Below, one piece after another: positions 7,942 to 16,627 of a stretch of 60,939 nucleotides of DNA. A program made the position numbers and the translations under genes. The stretch spans positions 1-60,939 of the forward strand of contig JAFZSD010000049.1 in the NCBI GenBank assembly GCA_017619535.1, written 5' to 3'. Positions within the stretch are counted from its first letter, which is position 1. The number at the start of each line of letters is the position of its first letter. The notes under the pieces are model-generated. The model was given only the letters and a program-made list of their open reading frames with translations. It searched no databases and had not been told where the DNA came from. Source of the stretch: Oscillospiraceae bacterium (GTDB taxonomy: Bacteria; Bacillota; Clostridia; Oscillospirales; Oscillospiraceae).

Positions 7942-8597
7942 TCGACATATCCTCCTTCAGTGAGTTTTGCGCCCAGTTTCTCCGCCAGCGCGATCTTTTC
8001 GGGGAAGACCGCGTCGTGCCTTGCGCTCTTGGCAGCCGGATCGAAGAAGGTCCAGTCGAACCGCGAGTAATCGCTGACCTGTTTGGTGTCGCCGGCGACA
8101 AGGACTTCTGTCGGCCCGATGAAGCTGCTGAGAGCGCCCTGATACTTCCTGACGAGGCTCTGGAAGGAACCGCCCTGCTGATAGGCCTCATCGGGCGCGT
8201 TGCTGGTCATGATGAACAGCACAGGGATGTGGTGTTCGTTGCAGTTGGGACGTTCCGTATTATACGTTATGTACTGGAAGACGAGACGTTCGTACAGCGC
8301 CCGGAAACCGGCGGTTGCCTCCCCCAGGTAATTGGGCGTGCCGAGAATGAGGCCGTCGCAGGAGCGTATCTTCTCCAGCACTTCCGAGAGAGCGTCCCGG
8401 CAGACACAGCGCCCGCGGTTATTCCCGGTCTTGCACCCGAAGCAGGAAATGCACCCGGTGAACTGCCCCAGAGAGTACAGGTCTATGACCTCTGCCTCCG
8501 CGCCGGACGTCCGGGCGCCTTCCGCGGCGGCCCTGACGAGCGCGGCTGTGTTCCAGTCTTTCCGGGGACTTGCGTTTACGGCGATTATGTGTTTCAT
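7938..8597 (-). CDS. NADPH-dependent FMN reductase / flavodoxin-fold protein
   Basis: 219 residues. The N-terminal NASPRKDWNTAALVRAAAEGA segment is the FMN phosphate-binding loop of the NADPH-dependent FMN reductase group. The central CISCFGCKTG and CVCRDAL cysteines are common in clostridial iron-sulfur flavoprotein-like members (CxxCxxC arrangement). LGTPNYLGEATAGFRALYERL is the second flavin loop. Start behind aggaagggg. First gene of a two-gene unit with the flavin reductase. The extra cysteines may carry an iron-sulfur cluster; not certain. Confidence 0.88.
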   Translation of the reverse strand: MKHIIAVNASPRKDWNTAALVRAAAEGARTSGAEAEVIDLYSLGQFTGCISCFGCKTGNNRGRCVCRDALSEVLEKIRSCDGLILGTPNYLGEATAGFRALYERLVFQYITYNTERPNCNEHHIPVLFIMTSNAPDEAYQQGGSFQSLVRKYQGALSSFIGPTEVLVAGDTKQVSDYSRFDWTFFDPAAKSARHDAVFPEKIALAEKLGAKLTEGGYVD

Positions 8598-8643
8598 TAT
8601 GTTCCCCTTCCTGATATACTTGATTACAGAACGGTCCGCCGTT

Positions 8644-8672
8644 TTGCGGATTTATCACGATATAAGTATAAC
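8644..8672 (+). promoter_or_regulatory. Promoter for the GNAT gene
   Basis: TTGCGG at 8644-8649 and TATAAC at 8667-8672, spacer 17 nt, predicting a start near 8679 and a leader of about 65 nt before the ATG at 8745. Confidence 0.55.
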
Positions 8673-8744
8673 ATACGGCGACGTCCGGGGCAATCGCGTG
8701 GGCGGAGCTTTACCGGAGGGCCGACAAAGTATGGGAGCAGTATT

Positions 8745-9278
8745 ATGAAGATCGAGATACGGCCGATAACTGAAGAGAACGCATCCGTCCTGTCGATACC
8801 GAACGACCCCTTCCTCTGCGAGGGACGTGTGGTGCCTCTGTTCGACGGCAGCACCTGGGATCACAGGATAGAAAGATTCCCGGAGAGCGAGGTCAGGGAA
8901 GAATGCTTCCCGGATGAAAACTACAGCTTCGACGGGATGGGGGAAGGTTTTCACGGACTGGCGGTATACGCGGACGGGGTCTGCGCGGGATTCGCCGTCC
9001 TCTACGAGCAGTGGAACAGGTGGCTATATCTAGACAATATCCTGATCTCCGGGAGATACCGGGGAATGGGACTGGGCTCGGCGCTCGTCGGCGCGTGTAT
9101 CGAGCTCGCCGTGTCCCTCGATAAGATCGGCGTATGGGCGGTATGTCAGGACGACAACCTCCGGGCCGCGGAGTTCTATTTCATGAACGGATTCGTCCTG
9201 GGAGGCATGGACCAGCCTGTGTACGAGGGCACCAAGCAGGAAGGAAAGACAGATATCTATCTGTACAGAAGAGCATGA
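8745..9278 (+). CDS. GNAT family N-acetyltransferase
   Basis: 177-residue acetyl-CoA-dependent acetyltransferase. ATG at 8745 follows gggag by seven bases. The acetyl-CoA pyrophosphate loop reads RYRGMGLGSALV (about residues 104-115), preceded by the beta strand LYLDNILI and followed by the conserved NLRAAEFYFMNGFVLGG segment typical of the fold. The general look is that of streptothricin-acetyltransferase-like members, but the acceptor cannot be predicted. Monocistronic, followed by a strong terminator. Confidence 0.88.
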   Translation: MKIEIRPITEENASVLSIPNDPFLCEGRVVPLFDGSTWDHRIERFPESEVREECFPDENYSFDGMGEGFHGLAVYADGVCAGFAVLYEQWNRWLYLDNILISGRYRGMGLGSALVGACIELAVSLDKIGVWAVCQDDNLRAAEFYFMNGFVLGGMDQPVYEGTKQEGKTDIYLYRRA

Positions 9279-9304
9279 GCGTCCGCCGTCAGGCGGCACA
9301 GAGA

Positions 9305-9334
9305 AAGGCAGAGGGCGACCGCCCTCTGCCTTTT
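9305..9334 (+). terminator. Intrinsic terminator of the GNAT gene
   Basis: AAGGCAGAGGGC pairs with GCCCTCTGCCTT (12 bp, 4-nt loop) and runs into TTTTG. It lies between convergent genes, so it may also stop minus-strand transcription. Confidence 0.85.
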
Positions 9335-9356
9335 GTCATATTGATCCGTATCCGGT

Positions 9357-10586
9357 TCAGAACGCCCAGTTGCCTTTTCTGAAGACCGGCACTGTCTTGC
9401 CGTCGCGGCATATGGCGTCGATGTTCATGTCCGGGGAGCCGATCATGAAGTCCTCGTGCACCATGGAGTCGTTGACGCCCAGGGCGCGGCACTCTTCGAG
9501 GGTCTTGTCGAGGTAACCTTCGATGCAGTCTGCAAAGCCCATACCGAGGGCGAGATGGCAGGCCGCATTCTCGTCGAAGAGCGTGTTGTAGAACAGCAGG
9601 CCGCTTTTTGAGATCGGGGAGTCGTAGGGCACCAGCGCGCATTCGCCCAGGTAGGCGCTGCCCTCGTCCATGGTTATGATCTTCGTGAGGAGAGCCTCGT
9701 TCTTCTCGGCGTGCCACTCGACGGCCTTGCCGTCCTCGAAGCGGATATGGAAGTTCTCTATGAGCTGGCCCTGATAGCTGAGGGGCTTGGTGGCGTAGAC
9801 CACGCCCTCCGCCTTGCCGCGCATGGGGGAGATGAAGCACTCTTCCGTCGGCATGTTGGGATTGAAGACGACTCCGTTCTTCAGAGTCTCGCTGCCGCCG
9901 CAGAACCTGCCCTCGGGGATCATCCCCACGGTGAAGTCCGTGCCGTTCTTGCTGGTGTAGTGCAGTTTCTCTATTCCGAGGCCGTTGAGATAGTTGCAAT
10001 GTTCGCGGAGAGAGGCGTTGTGCTTTTCCCAGTTCTCCACGGCGTCGCTGTCCTCATCGACGCGGCAGGTGAAGAGGATTGCTTGCCAGAGCTTTTCCAC
10101 GGCCTGCGAGGCGCGCATGCCGGGGAAGACCTTCTTCGCCCAGGCCTTGCCTGGAACGGCGGCGATGCACCACTGGTATTTGTTCTCCATCTGATCGCGG
10201 TAGGGCTTGATGATGGGATAGATCCTCTGCTGGCTTTTAGCCATCTTTTCCTGATTGACGCCTTTGAGTCCGTCCGGATCCTCGGAAACGAGATAGATTC
10301 GGGCGGGGAGCACGTCCACATAGTGCTTCCAGCGAGCTATCTGATAGTCGTCCAGCTTCGACAGCGTGGTGAGCGTGCGGTAGCGGTAATGAAGCTTGGC
10401 GAGAGGCTGGTACTCAAAGTCGACGGTGACTTTCTTCGCGCCGAGTTTGTAGCAGGCCTCGACGACCAGCTTTACGAATTCCGGCTGATCCAGATCGGCC
10501 AGGATGAAGACCTCCTGCCCCTTCTGCACGTTCGCGCCCATCTTGGCTATGAGCTGCGCATACTGACGTAAAACGCTCTGTTTCAT
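9357..10586 (-). CDS. M29 family aminopeptidase
   Basis: 409-residue cytoplasmic metallo-aminopeptidase of the thermophilic-aminopeptidase group. Start at the ATG at 10586, behind aaaggag. The N-terminal half has the family opening QYAQLIAKMGANVQKGQEV. The metal site lies in the second half: MPTEECFISP gives one Glu, LGECALVPYDSPISKSG the second, FYNTLFDENAACHLALG a Glu and His, and SMVHEDFMIGSPDMNID a His and Asp. All expected ligands are present. A promoter and the next gene's promoter are divergent upstream. Role: general peptide turnover. Confidence 0.93.
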   Translation of the reverse strand: MKQSVLRQYAQLIAKMGANVQKGQEVFILADLDQPEFVKLVVEACYKLGAKKVTVDFEYQPLAKLHYRYRTLTTLSKLDDYQIARWKHYVDVLPARIYLVSEDPDGLKGVNQEKMAKSQQRIYPIIKPYRDQMENKYQWCIAAVPGKAWAKKVFPGMRASQAVEKLWQAILFTCRVDEDSDAVENWEKHNASLREHCNYLNGLGIEKLHYTSKNGTDFTVGMIPEGRFCGGSETLKNGVVFNPNMPTEECFISPMRGKAEGVVYATKPLSYQGQLIENFHIRFEDGKAVEWHAEKNEALLTKIITMDEGSAYLGECALVPYDSPISKSGLLFYNTLFDENAACHLALGMGFADCIEGYLDKTLEECRALGVNDSMVHEDFMIGSPDMNIDAICRDGKTVPVFRKGNWAF

Positions 10587-10619
10587 GTTTTCAGTCTCCT
10601 TTGATTTCGATCTAACCCC

Positions 10620-10648
10620 ATTATAGTGATATGTTCTGGAAAATTCAA
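10620..10648 (-). promoter_or_regulatory. Promoter of the M29 aminopeptidase gene
   Basis: On the minus strand TTGAAT (10648-10643) and TATAAT (10625-10620) are separated by 17 nt, close to consensus. Confidence 0.7.
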
Positions 10649-10736
10649 TATTCGGAGGGGGCTCGCGGGCGAAACAACGGCGGCGGGAGCGGTCGGCCGG
10701 ACCGCGCATTTTTGATCAGAAATGTGGTCGAAAGTC

Positions 10737-10765
10737 TTGTTTTTGATAACAGAAATATGTATAAT
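10737..10765 (+). promoter_or_regulatory. Promoter of the URO-D-like gene
   Basis: TTGTTT at 10737-10742 and TATAAT at 10760-10765, spacer 17 nt. The start near 10772 gives a leader of about 57 nt with AGGAGG at 10813-10818. Confidence 0.7.
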
Positions 10766-10828
10766 CGGCTTATAGTTAGCATACGTTATCGGGATATCAT
10801 AATTATCTATACAGGAGGACTACTACTA

Positions 10829-11911
10829 ATGAATATGGATGCCTGGATCCGCGAACAGATCGCGACTCAGAACAAGAAAGCCATGCCCCTCTGTTCCTTC
10901 CCTGCAGTTCAGGAGCTGTTCATAACGGTGGAAGAGCTCGTCAAGTCTTCGACCGAAATGGCGCTGGGCGTGCGCCTTATCGCGGACAGATACGATATGC
11001 CGTTCGCGATCACCTATATGGACCTGTCCGTAGAGGCGGAGGCCTTCGGCGCGACCTGCACCTATCATACTGAAGACGTGCCCACCATAACCGGCCAGCT
11101 CGTTTCCGACGAGGACGAGGTGGCAGCTCTGCAGATCCCCGAGATCGGAGCCGGCCGCACGGGAAAGGTGCTGAGAGCTCTAGGCAAATCGATCAGACTC
11201 GTAACCGACAGGCCAGTATTCGGAAACTGCATCGGACCATTCTCCCTTGCCGGCCGTCTGATGGACGTGAACGAAGTCCTCATCATGACTTATGAGGAGC
11301 CCGAACTCGTCCACGCCGTCCTGGAAAAGGCGACGGCGTTCCTGCTGAAATACATCAAGACCATGAAGGATCTCGGCGCAAACGGCGTAGTTCTGGCAGA
11401 GCCGCTCGCCGGCCTCATGTCCGAAGCTGCCATGCAGGAGTTCTCCTCCGATTACGTGCGCAGGATAGTCGACGAGCTTCAGGACGAGAGCTTCGTCGTT
11501 CTGTATCACAACTGCTCCAACGCGCTCGAGAAAAAGATCGACGCTGTCGTATCAACCGGCGCGAAGATGTTCCATTTCGGCGACAAGGCTGACATGTGGC
11601 AGATACTCAACTCCATGCCGAGGGACGTGATCGTCATGGGCAACATCAGCCCGTCCGCGGTCTTCATGTGCGACAGCACCGACAAGATGGCCAGGGATAC
11701 CCAGACGCTCCTGCGCAAGTGCATGGTATTTGAGAACTTCATGATCTCCTCCGGCTGCGATATCCCCGCCATGACGCCGCTGGAGAACATCGACAAGTTC
11801 TTCGAGGTCGTAAGGCTCGGATACAACAAGGCGAAGTATGTCAGCAAGATCAAGGGCATGTATGTGCATGACACCTCCGCTGCGGGCATGCTGCTGCAGA
11901 ACGACAGATAA
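10829..11911 (+). CDS. Uroporphyrinogen decarboxylase-like methyltransferase (MtaA/CmuA type)
   Basis: 360-residue TIM-barrel protein of the URO-D superfamily. The start at 10829 lies ten bases behind AGGAGG. The sequence opens with AMPLCSFPAVQELFI and has FGNCIGPFSLAGRLMDVNE, ANGVVLAEPLAGLMSEAAMQEFSSDYV and VLYHNCSN, and near the end SSGCDIPAMTPLENIDKFFE. In MtaA/CmuA-type methylcobamide:coenzyme M methyltransferases a His-x-Cys-x(n)-Cys zinc site occurs in this position, and the HNCSN plus GCDIP residues match that pattern. It is therefore more likely a corrinoid-linked methyl carrier than a heme enzyme. It lies directly upstream of a cobalamin-riboswitch operon, which fits. Confidence 0.85.
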   Translation: MNMDAWIREQIATQNKKAMPLCSFPAVQELFITVEELVKSSTEMALGVRLIADRYDMPFAITYMDLSVEAEAFGATCTYHTEDVPTITGQLVSDEDEVAALQIPEIGAGRTGKVLRALGKSIRLVTDRPVFGNCIGPFSLAGRLMDVNEVLIMTYEEPELVHAVLEKATAFLLKYIKTMKDLGANGVVLAEPLAGLMSEAAMQEFSSDYVRRIVDELQDESFVVLYHNCSNALEKKIDAVVSTGAKMFHFGDKADMWQILNSMPRDVIVMGNISPSAVFMCDSTDKMARDTQTLLRKCMVFENFMISSGCDIPAMTPLENIDKFFEVVRLGYNKAKYVSKIKGMYVHDTSAAGMLLQNDR

Positions 11912-11949
11912 ACACGGCCGCCGGCCTGACCGGCAGCAACGGGAATACA

Positions 11950-11998
11950 CGGACCTCATCCTCCGCAGATCTACAGGGCGGGGGATGAGGTCCGATTC
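11950..11998 (+). terminator. Terminator of the URO-D-like gene
   Basis: CGGACCTCATCC pairs with GGATGAGGTCCG around a 20-nt loop and is followed by ATTCGTTTT. The stem shares GACCTCATCC/GGATGAGGTC with another terminator at 20655-20702. Confidence 0.8.
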
Positions 11999-12035
11999 GT
12001 TTTCCGGATATGGCTGTGCACGCTCCATATAGCTA

Positions 12036-12064
12036 TTGTAATGTAAATATATAACTGATATAAT
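12036..12064 (+). promoter_or_regulatory. Promoter of the first cobalamin riboswitch
   Basis: TTGTAA at 12036-12041 and TATAAT at 12059-12064, spacer 17 nt, predicting a start near 12071, four bases before the first riboswitch stem. Confidence 0.8.
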
Positions 12065-12074
12065 AACAATCTAA

Positions 12075-12265
12075 GCTTTCAGTGCTTCCGGACACCGCGG
12101 CTGTCTGCCGCGGCGCGTCCGGTCGAGAGAGGGAATCAGGTGAGAATCCTGAGCGATCCGGTCACTGTGAGCGGGGAGCGGAAACGGCGGTATGCCATTG
12201 TGCCGCGAGGCATGAGAAGGCGCTGTTTCCGCATCGATCCGCGAGCCAGGAAACCTGCTGAGAGC
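12075..12265 (+). ncRNA. Cobalamin riboswitch aptamer 1
   Basis: All landmarks of the adenosylcobalamin-type aptamer are present: closing stem GCTTTCAG (12075-12082) with CTGAGAGC (12258-12265), GGGAATCAGGTGAGAATCC, GGTCACTGTGAGCG, the GCCATTGTG loop, GAGAAGGCG, and the B12 box GAGCCAGGAAACCTGC (12243-12258). A platform follows: a hairpin around TACGCCG/CGGCGTA (about 12307-12323) and an intrinsic terminator at 12341-12373. Ligand binding should favour the terminator and shut off the transporter operon when corrinoid is plentiful. Confidence 0.96.
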
Positions 12266-12340
12266 CGAACTGGCACCTCCGAAGAAGGCGCGACCGGTCC
12301 GCACCCTACGCCGTGAACGGCGTATGGTCTTTCTGTCATG

Positions 12341-12373
12341 CCTGCTTCCGGCGGAAGCGGGCTTTTTGTTTTT
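12341..12373 (+). terminator. Riboswitch-controlled intrinsic terminator
   Basis: CCTGCTTCC pairs with GGAAGCGGG (9 bp) followed by CTTTTTGTTTTT. It lies between the cobalamin aptamer and the AGGAGAG ribosome site at 12381, so the switch most likely works by transcription attenuation. Confidence 0.88.
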
Positions 12374-12394
12374 AATGTTAAGGAGAGATGAAGA

Positions 12395-13234
12395 ATGAGA
12401 CTGAGAAAAAGCGTTTTATGCGTTTTTCTGTCCCTGCTCGTTATCTGCGGATGCAGCCTGTTCCTTTTGCCCGCCGCTTCCGCGGCCGAGTATGAGGACG
12501 GCGTATACACCGCAGACGTCGGCATGGTTGGAGAGGGATGGCACAACTCGATAGTCTCGCCGACGACCGTTTACATAGAAGACGGCAACATCTATATCGA
12601 CATCATATTCGTGCGCACGTCGTCCCCGTGGCATGCGCCGGCGTATGTTTCCCTCACCACGGCCTACGGTACGTATTACGATCCCGCCGTCAGCGATACG
12701 AATTATACCTGCGCATTCTATCATGTGCACGTGAGCTCCCTCGGCGAGATCCCGTTTTCCGCCGTCACCGAAGCGATGTCGATGCCCTACAGCGTGGATT
12801 ATGCCATATATATCGATCCCGACTCAGTGCCGGTGAAGACATCCGAAGATCCGGCACCTGCGGAAGACCCGGAGCCGGCCGGTGACCCTGTATCTGCCGA
12901 AGACCCAGAGCCGTCCGAGGACCCCGAGCCGGCTGAAAATGAAGAGCCGGCGCCGGAAAAGGATCCCGAACCGGCACCGGAAAAGGATCCTGCGCCCGCG
13001 GAGCCGGAGAAGTCCGATACTGTGCCCGGAAAGGACGAGCCTGAAGAAGACGTCGAACCCGTCCCGACCACCGGACCCGATGCTGCACCTGCAGAGGATG
13101 CTGCGCCTGCCGCTGACAGTGCCGTTCCGGAGGAGAGCGCGTCAAAGCTGGGCACCGGAGCCGTCATCGGCATCGCGTGCGCCGCGGTCGTGGTAATAGC
13201 TGCGGCCGCGCTGCTGCTGAAGAAAAAGAAATAA
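12395..13234 (+). CDS. NEAT-like domain surface protein with Pro/Glu linker and membrane anchor
   Basis: 279 residues under a cobalamin riboswitch. The start at 12395 is seven bases behind AGGAGAG. Signal peptide 1-30, then one beta-sandwich domain (about 32-145). Its pattern, EDGVYTADVGM, VSPTTVYIEDGNIYIDIIF, FYHVHVSSLGEIPF, TEAMSMPYSVDYAIYID, resembles NEAT/iron-transport-associated domains. A long Glu-Asp-Pro-Ala linker (150-240) and a C-terminal helix ending KKKK follow. A VPTTG sequence occurs in the linker but too far from the helix to be a sorting signal. Probable role: extracellular corrinoid capture and hand-over to the lipoprotein encoded next. The NEAT assignment is by pattern only. 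Confidence 0.78.
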   Translation: MRLRKSVLCVFLSLLVICGCSLFLLPAASAAEYEDGVYTADVGMVGEGWHNSIVSPTTVYIEDGNIYIDIIFVRTSSPWHAPAYVSLTTAYGTYYDPAVSDTNYTCAFYHVHVSSLGEIPFSAVTEAMSMPYSVDYAIYIDPDSVPVKTSEDPAPAEDPEPAGDPVSAEDPEPSEDPEPAENEEPAPEKDPEPAPEKDPAPAEPEKSDTVPGKDEPEEDVEPVPTTGPDAAPAEDAAPAADSAVPEESASKLGTGAVIGIACAAVVVIAAAALLLKKKK

Positions 13235-13255
13235 GCTGTGAAAGGTCCCCGATAC

Positions 13256-14395
13256 ATGAAGCTGAAAAAGTGTCTGCTGCTGTTCCTCGCTCTATGTCTG
13301 CTGATCCCGGCGGGCGGCTGCGCCGATAAAGACGAGTCTTCCGACGTTCCCGTCGTAGGCGATCTCAAATACGAGAGCACTGTACCTCTGGAATACGCCG
13401 ACCAGTTTGCCATCTATAAATACGAAGGCGGCTACTCGTTCATCGATATGGTGAACAGCGACCGCATGCTCGTCGTCCCCGAGGGCAAACCCGTTCCGGA
13501 AGGGCTCGACCCGGATATAGTGGTGGTGCAGCAGCCCCTTAACGACATCTATCTGGTATCCACCGCCTGCATGGCGCTCTTCGATGCTATGGACGCCCTG
13601 GACCGCATCGCCTTCGTCGGCACCCAGCGCTGGTACATAGAGAACGCGCAGCAGGCTCTGGACGAGGGCAGATTCCAGTATGCCGGCAAGTACAGCGCCC
13701 CTGATTACGAGATGCTCATCCACCACGGATGCGAGCTGGCGATCGAAAACACGATGATACTGCACACTCCGGAGGTCAAGGAGAAACTTATAGAACTCGG
13801 GATTAAGACTGTAGTGGAGCGCTCCAGCTACGAGGCGCATCCTCTCGGGCGCACGGAATGGGTTAAGCTCTTCGGCGCGCTGCTCGGCCTTGAAGATAAA
13901 GCCGACGAGGTCTTCGAGCGGGAAGCGGAAAAGATAAAGGCGCTGGAGTCCCTCGAGAACACGGGCAAGACCGTGGCGTTCTTCTACGTCAGCTCGACAG
14001 GCAACGTGGTGACATACAAGACGGAGGCTTACGTGCCCGCCATGATACGCATCGCCGGCGGAGAATACATATTCAGCGACCTGGGAGTCGGTGACGACAG
14101 CAAGCTCAGCACGGTGAGCATGAACATGGAGGAATTCTATTACACGGCCAAGAACGCCGACATTATCATCTATAACTGCAGCATCACGTCCCAGCTGCAC
14201 ACCCTTCAGGATTTCTTCGACCAGAATCCGGTCCTGGAGAACTTCAAGGCGGTGGCCGAGGACAACGTGTGGTGCACCAGCAAGAGCATGTTCCAGCAGA
14301 CGGACAAGATGGGCACCATAATCCAGGAGATGAACAGGATCTTCACCGGCGAATCGGACGGTACGGATCTGGAATACATATTCAAGCTTCAGTGA
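13256..14395 (+). CDS. Substrate-binding lipoprotein of the riboswitch-controlled ABC importer
   Basis: 379-residue lipoprotein; signal peptide with lipobox PAGGC (Cys about 22). The ATG at 13256 is preferred to a GTG at 13238 because it stands behind aaagg and gives a clean signal sequence. The mature part is a periplasmic-binding-protein fold of the FecB/BtuF group: LVSTACMALFDAMDALDRIAFVGT opens the first lobe and the last helix ends near FTGESDGTDLEY. It sits between the surface protein and the permease with short gaps. Corrinoid is the expected ligand because the operon is under a cobalamin riboswitch. Confidence 0.9.
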   Translation: MKLKKCLLLFLALCLLIPAGGCADKDESSDVPVVGDLKYESTVPLEYADQFAIYKYEGGYSFIDMVNSDRMLVVPEGKPVPEGLDPDIVVVQQPLNDIYLVSTACMALFDAMDALDRIAFVGTQRWYIENAQQALDEGRFQYAGKYSAPDYEMLIHHGCELAIENTMILHTPEVKEKLIELGIKTVVERSSYEAHPLGRTEWVKLFGALLGLEDKADEVFEREAEKIKALESLENTGKTVAFFYVSSTGNVVTYKTEAYVPAMIRIAGGEYIFSDLGVGDDSKLSTVSMNMEEFYYTAKNADIIIYNCSITSQLHTLQDFFDQNPVLENFKAVAEDNVWCTSKSMFQQTDKMGTIIQEMNRIFTGESDGTDLEYIFKLQ

Positions 14396-14411
14396 CAAGG
14401 AGCAGACTTCA

Positions 14412-15452
14412 ATGAACAAGCTCGAAACGAACGGCGCTGGCACCCGCAGGGCGAGATATCTTGCCGTCTTCATCGGCCTTCTCGTCGCTTTCGCAGTGCT
14501 CACGGTCTGGAATATAAACTCCGGCAGCGTCCGTATCCCCGTTACGAATATCGCGAGGATCATCTTCACGCGGCAGGGGGACCAGACGGAGTACGACATC
14601 ATCTGGGCCCTCCGTATGCCCAGGATAATCACATCCGCGATACTCGGGGGCGGGCTCGCCCTTTCGGGCTTTCTGATGCAGACGTTCTTCGGAAACCCGA
14701 TAGCAGGCCCGTTCGTGCTGGGCATCTCCTCGGGGTCCAAGCTCTTCGTCGCCCTTGTGATGATAGTTGCTCTTCGCTTCGTATCATATGTGAGTTCGTG
14801 GATGATGATACTTGCGGCCTTCGTCGGAGCCCTCATCGCCATGTCCTTCGTGCTGCTTGCAGCCCGGTCGATAAAGCAGATGTCGATGCTGCTGGTCGCC
14901 GGCATAATGATCAGCTATATCTGCTCAGCGATAACGGAGTTTCTCATAACCTTCGCTCAGGATACGGACATAGTGAACCTCCACAACTGGTCCATGGGCA
15001 GCTTTTCCGGCATCAAGTGGAGCGGCGTGAGGATCTCGTCGTTCATAGTTCTGGTATCCTTCGTCGTGGTCTTTCTGATGTCCAAACCGATCGGAGCGTA
15101 CCAGATGGGCGAATCCTACGCCCAGAGCATGGGCGTGAACGTAAAGAGGTTCCGCGTCGTCCTCATCCTCATGTCCAGTCTGCTCGCCGGCTGCGTCACC
15201 GCATACGCGGGACCCATCTCCTTCGTGGGCATAGCGGTGCCGCACCTCATAAAGATGCTGCTGAAAACGGCCAAACCCATACTCGTCATACCCGCCTGCT
15301 TCCTCGGTGGAGGAGTGTTCTGCATGTTCTGCGACTATATAGCGCGGACGGCCTTCGCCCCGACGGAACTGTCGATAAGCACCGTGACGGCCCTCTTCGG
15401 AGCGCCCGTCGTCATCGCCATGCTGATTAAGCGGCACAGCGCGAAAGCTTAA
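14412..15452 (+). CDS. FecCD/BtuC-type permease, corrinoid importer
   Basis: 346-residue multi-span permease. ALRMPRIITSAILGGGLALSGFLMQ and FGNPIAGPFVLGISSG are the conserved permease segments. GESYAQSMGVNVKR is the loop that contacts the ATPase, followed by AGPISFVGIAVPHLIK. AAGGAGC ribosome site; 12 bases to the ATPase gene. Partner of the preceding lipoprotein and following ATPase, and paralogous to the permease at 1969. Confidence 0.94.
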   Translation: MNKLETNGAGTRRARYLAVFIGLLVAFAVLTVWNINSGSVRIPVTNIARIIFTRQGDQTEYDIIWALRMPRIITSAILGGGLALSGFLMQTFFGNPIAGPFVLGISSGSKLFVALVMIVALRFVSYVSSWMMILAAFVGALIAMSFVLLAARSIKQMSMLLVAGIMISYICSAITEFLITFAQDTDIVNLHNWSMGSFSGIKWSGVRISSFIVLVSFVVVFLMSKPIGAYQMGESYAQSMGVNVKRFRVVLILMSSLLAGCVTAYAGPISFVGIAVPHLIKMLLKTAKPILVIPACFLGGGVFCMFCDYIARTAFAPTELSISTVTALFGAPVVIAMLIKRHSAKA

Positions 15453-15464
15453 GGGGGCGGATAT

Positions 15465-16592
15465 ATGAGCGAGTATTATTTCCGGACCTCCGATCTTGCC
15501 GTCGGATACAACGGCAAGACGCTTATCCACGATATCGAGATCAACATACGCGCAGGCGAGATACTCACGCTTATAGGGCCCAACGGATCCGGAAAATCCA
15601 CGATCCTCAAGAGCATCACCAAGCATCTTGCAGTCATACGCGGAGACAGCTTCATCGCAGACGCCTCCGTCAATTCCATGAATTACAAGGAGCCCTCCCA
15701 GAAGCTCGCGGTGGTGCTCACCGAACGCATAAAGGGAGAACTTCTGACATGCTACGACGTGGTCGCCACTGGCCGGTATCCGTATACGAACACGCTGGGT
15801 CTTCTCAGCCCGGAGGACCGGGAGAAGGTCTACGACGCGATGAGACGGGTCAATGCGGATGATCTCGCGGAGAAGGACTTCACCGCCATAAGCGACGGCC
15901 AGCGCCAGCGCATCCTGCTCGCCCGCGCCATATGCCAGGAGCCTGAGATAATCGTTCTGGACGAGCCCACGTCTTTCCTGGACATAAAGCACAAGCTGGA
16001 ACTGCTGAGCATACTGCGGTCCATGGCCAAGGAGAAGGGCATAACGGTCATAATGTCGCTGCACGAGATAGACTTTGCCCAGAAGGTATCCGACAAGATC
16101 ATGTGCGTGAAAGGGGACGTCATATCCCACTTCGGCACGCCGGACGAGATATTCCGGGAGGATATAATTAACGAGCTTTACGGCATAACCGCCGGAACGT
16201 TCAACATAGCCTTCGGCAGCGTGGAACTGCCGCGGCCCGCCGGCGAGCCGGAGGTGTTCGTGATCTCCGGATGCGGGAGCGGGATAAACACTTTCCGCCG
16301 CCTGCAGAAGGAGAACAGACCTTTTTACGCCGGCATACTCTATGAGAACGACATAGACTGTCAGGTCGCGCGGTCCCTGGCGGCCGAGGTCGTCACGGAA
16401 GCGCCTTTCATGCCCGTAAGCGACGCCGCGTACGAACGGGCGCTGGCGCTCATGAAAAAATGTGATTCAGTGATCTGTACGGGAGTCCCCATAGGGGAGA
16501 CCAACCGGCGGATCGCAAGCTTGATCGAGGCCGCGAAAGGCCTCGGGATCCTGCAGACGGAAGGAGGAACGGAAGATCTCCCTGAAGGATAA
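15465..16592 (+). CDS. ABC ATPase with extra C-terminal domain, corrinoid importer
   Basis: 375 residues, about 110 longer than a plain FepC-type ATPase. Residues 1-255 hold Walker A GPNGSGKST, signature ISDGQRQRILLARAI (Asp in place of the second Gly), Walker B IIVLDEPT and the H-loop in MSLHEIDFA. From about 262 a separate alpha/beta domain begins with VFVISGCGSGINTFRRLQ and continues through FYAGILYENDIDCQVAR to VICTGVPIGETNRR, with the look of a small Rossmann-like nucleotide or ligand sensor. Such a tail could sense corrinoid or bind an assembly intermediate. Last gene of the riboswitch operon. Confidence 0.9.
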   Translation: MSEYYFRTSDLAVGYNGKTLIHDIEINIRAGEILTLIGPNGSGKSTILKSITKHLAVIRGDSFIADASVNSMNYKEPSQKLAVVLTERIKGELLTCYDVVATGRYPYTNTLGLLSPEDREKVYDAMRRVNADDLAEKDFTAISDGQRQRILLARAICQEPEIIVLDEPTSFLDIKHKLELLSILRSMAKEKGITVIMSLHEIDFAQKVSDKIMCVKGDVISHFGTPDEIFREDIINELYGITAGTFNIAFGSVELPRPAGEPEVFVISGCGSGINTFRRLQKENRPFYAGILYENDIDCQVARSLAAEVVTEAPFMPVSDAAYERALALMKKCDSVICTGVPIGETNRRIASLIEAAKGLGILQTEGGTEDLPEG

Positions 16593-16627
16593 AGGGCTGA
16601 TCACCCCGGTTTTACTATCATTTGGCG

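Noticed and set aside
13050-13090. VPTTG as a sortase signal in the NEAT-like protein
   Set aside because: It lies about 30 residues before the terminal helix and inside the linker, so the required motif-helix-charge layout is missing.
12799-13413. Long antisense reading across the linker of the NEAT-like protein
   Set aside because: It mirrors the Pro/Glu repeats of the real gene and has no start signals.
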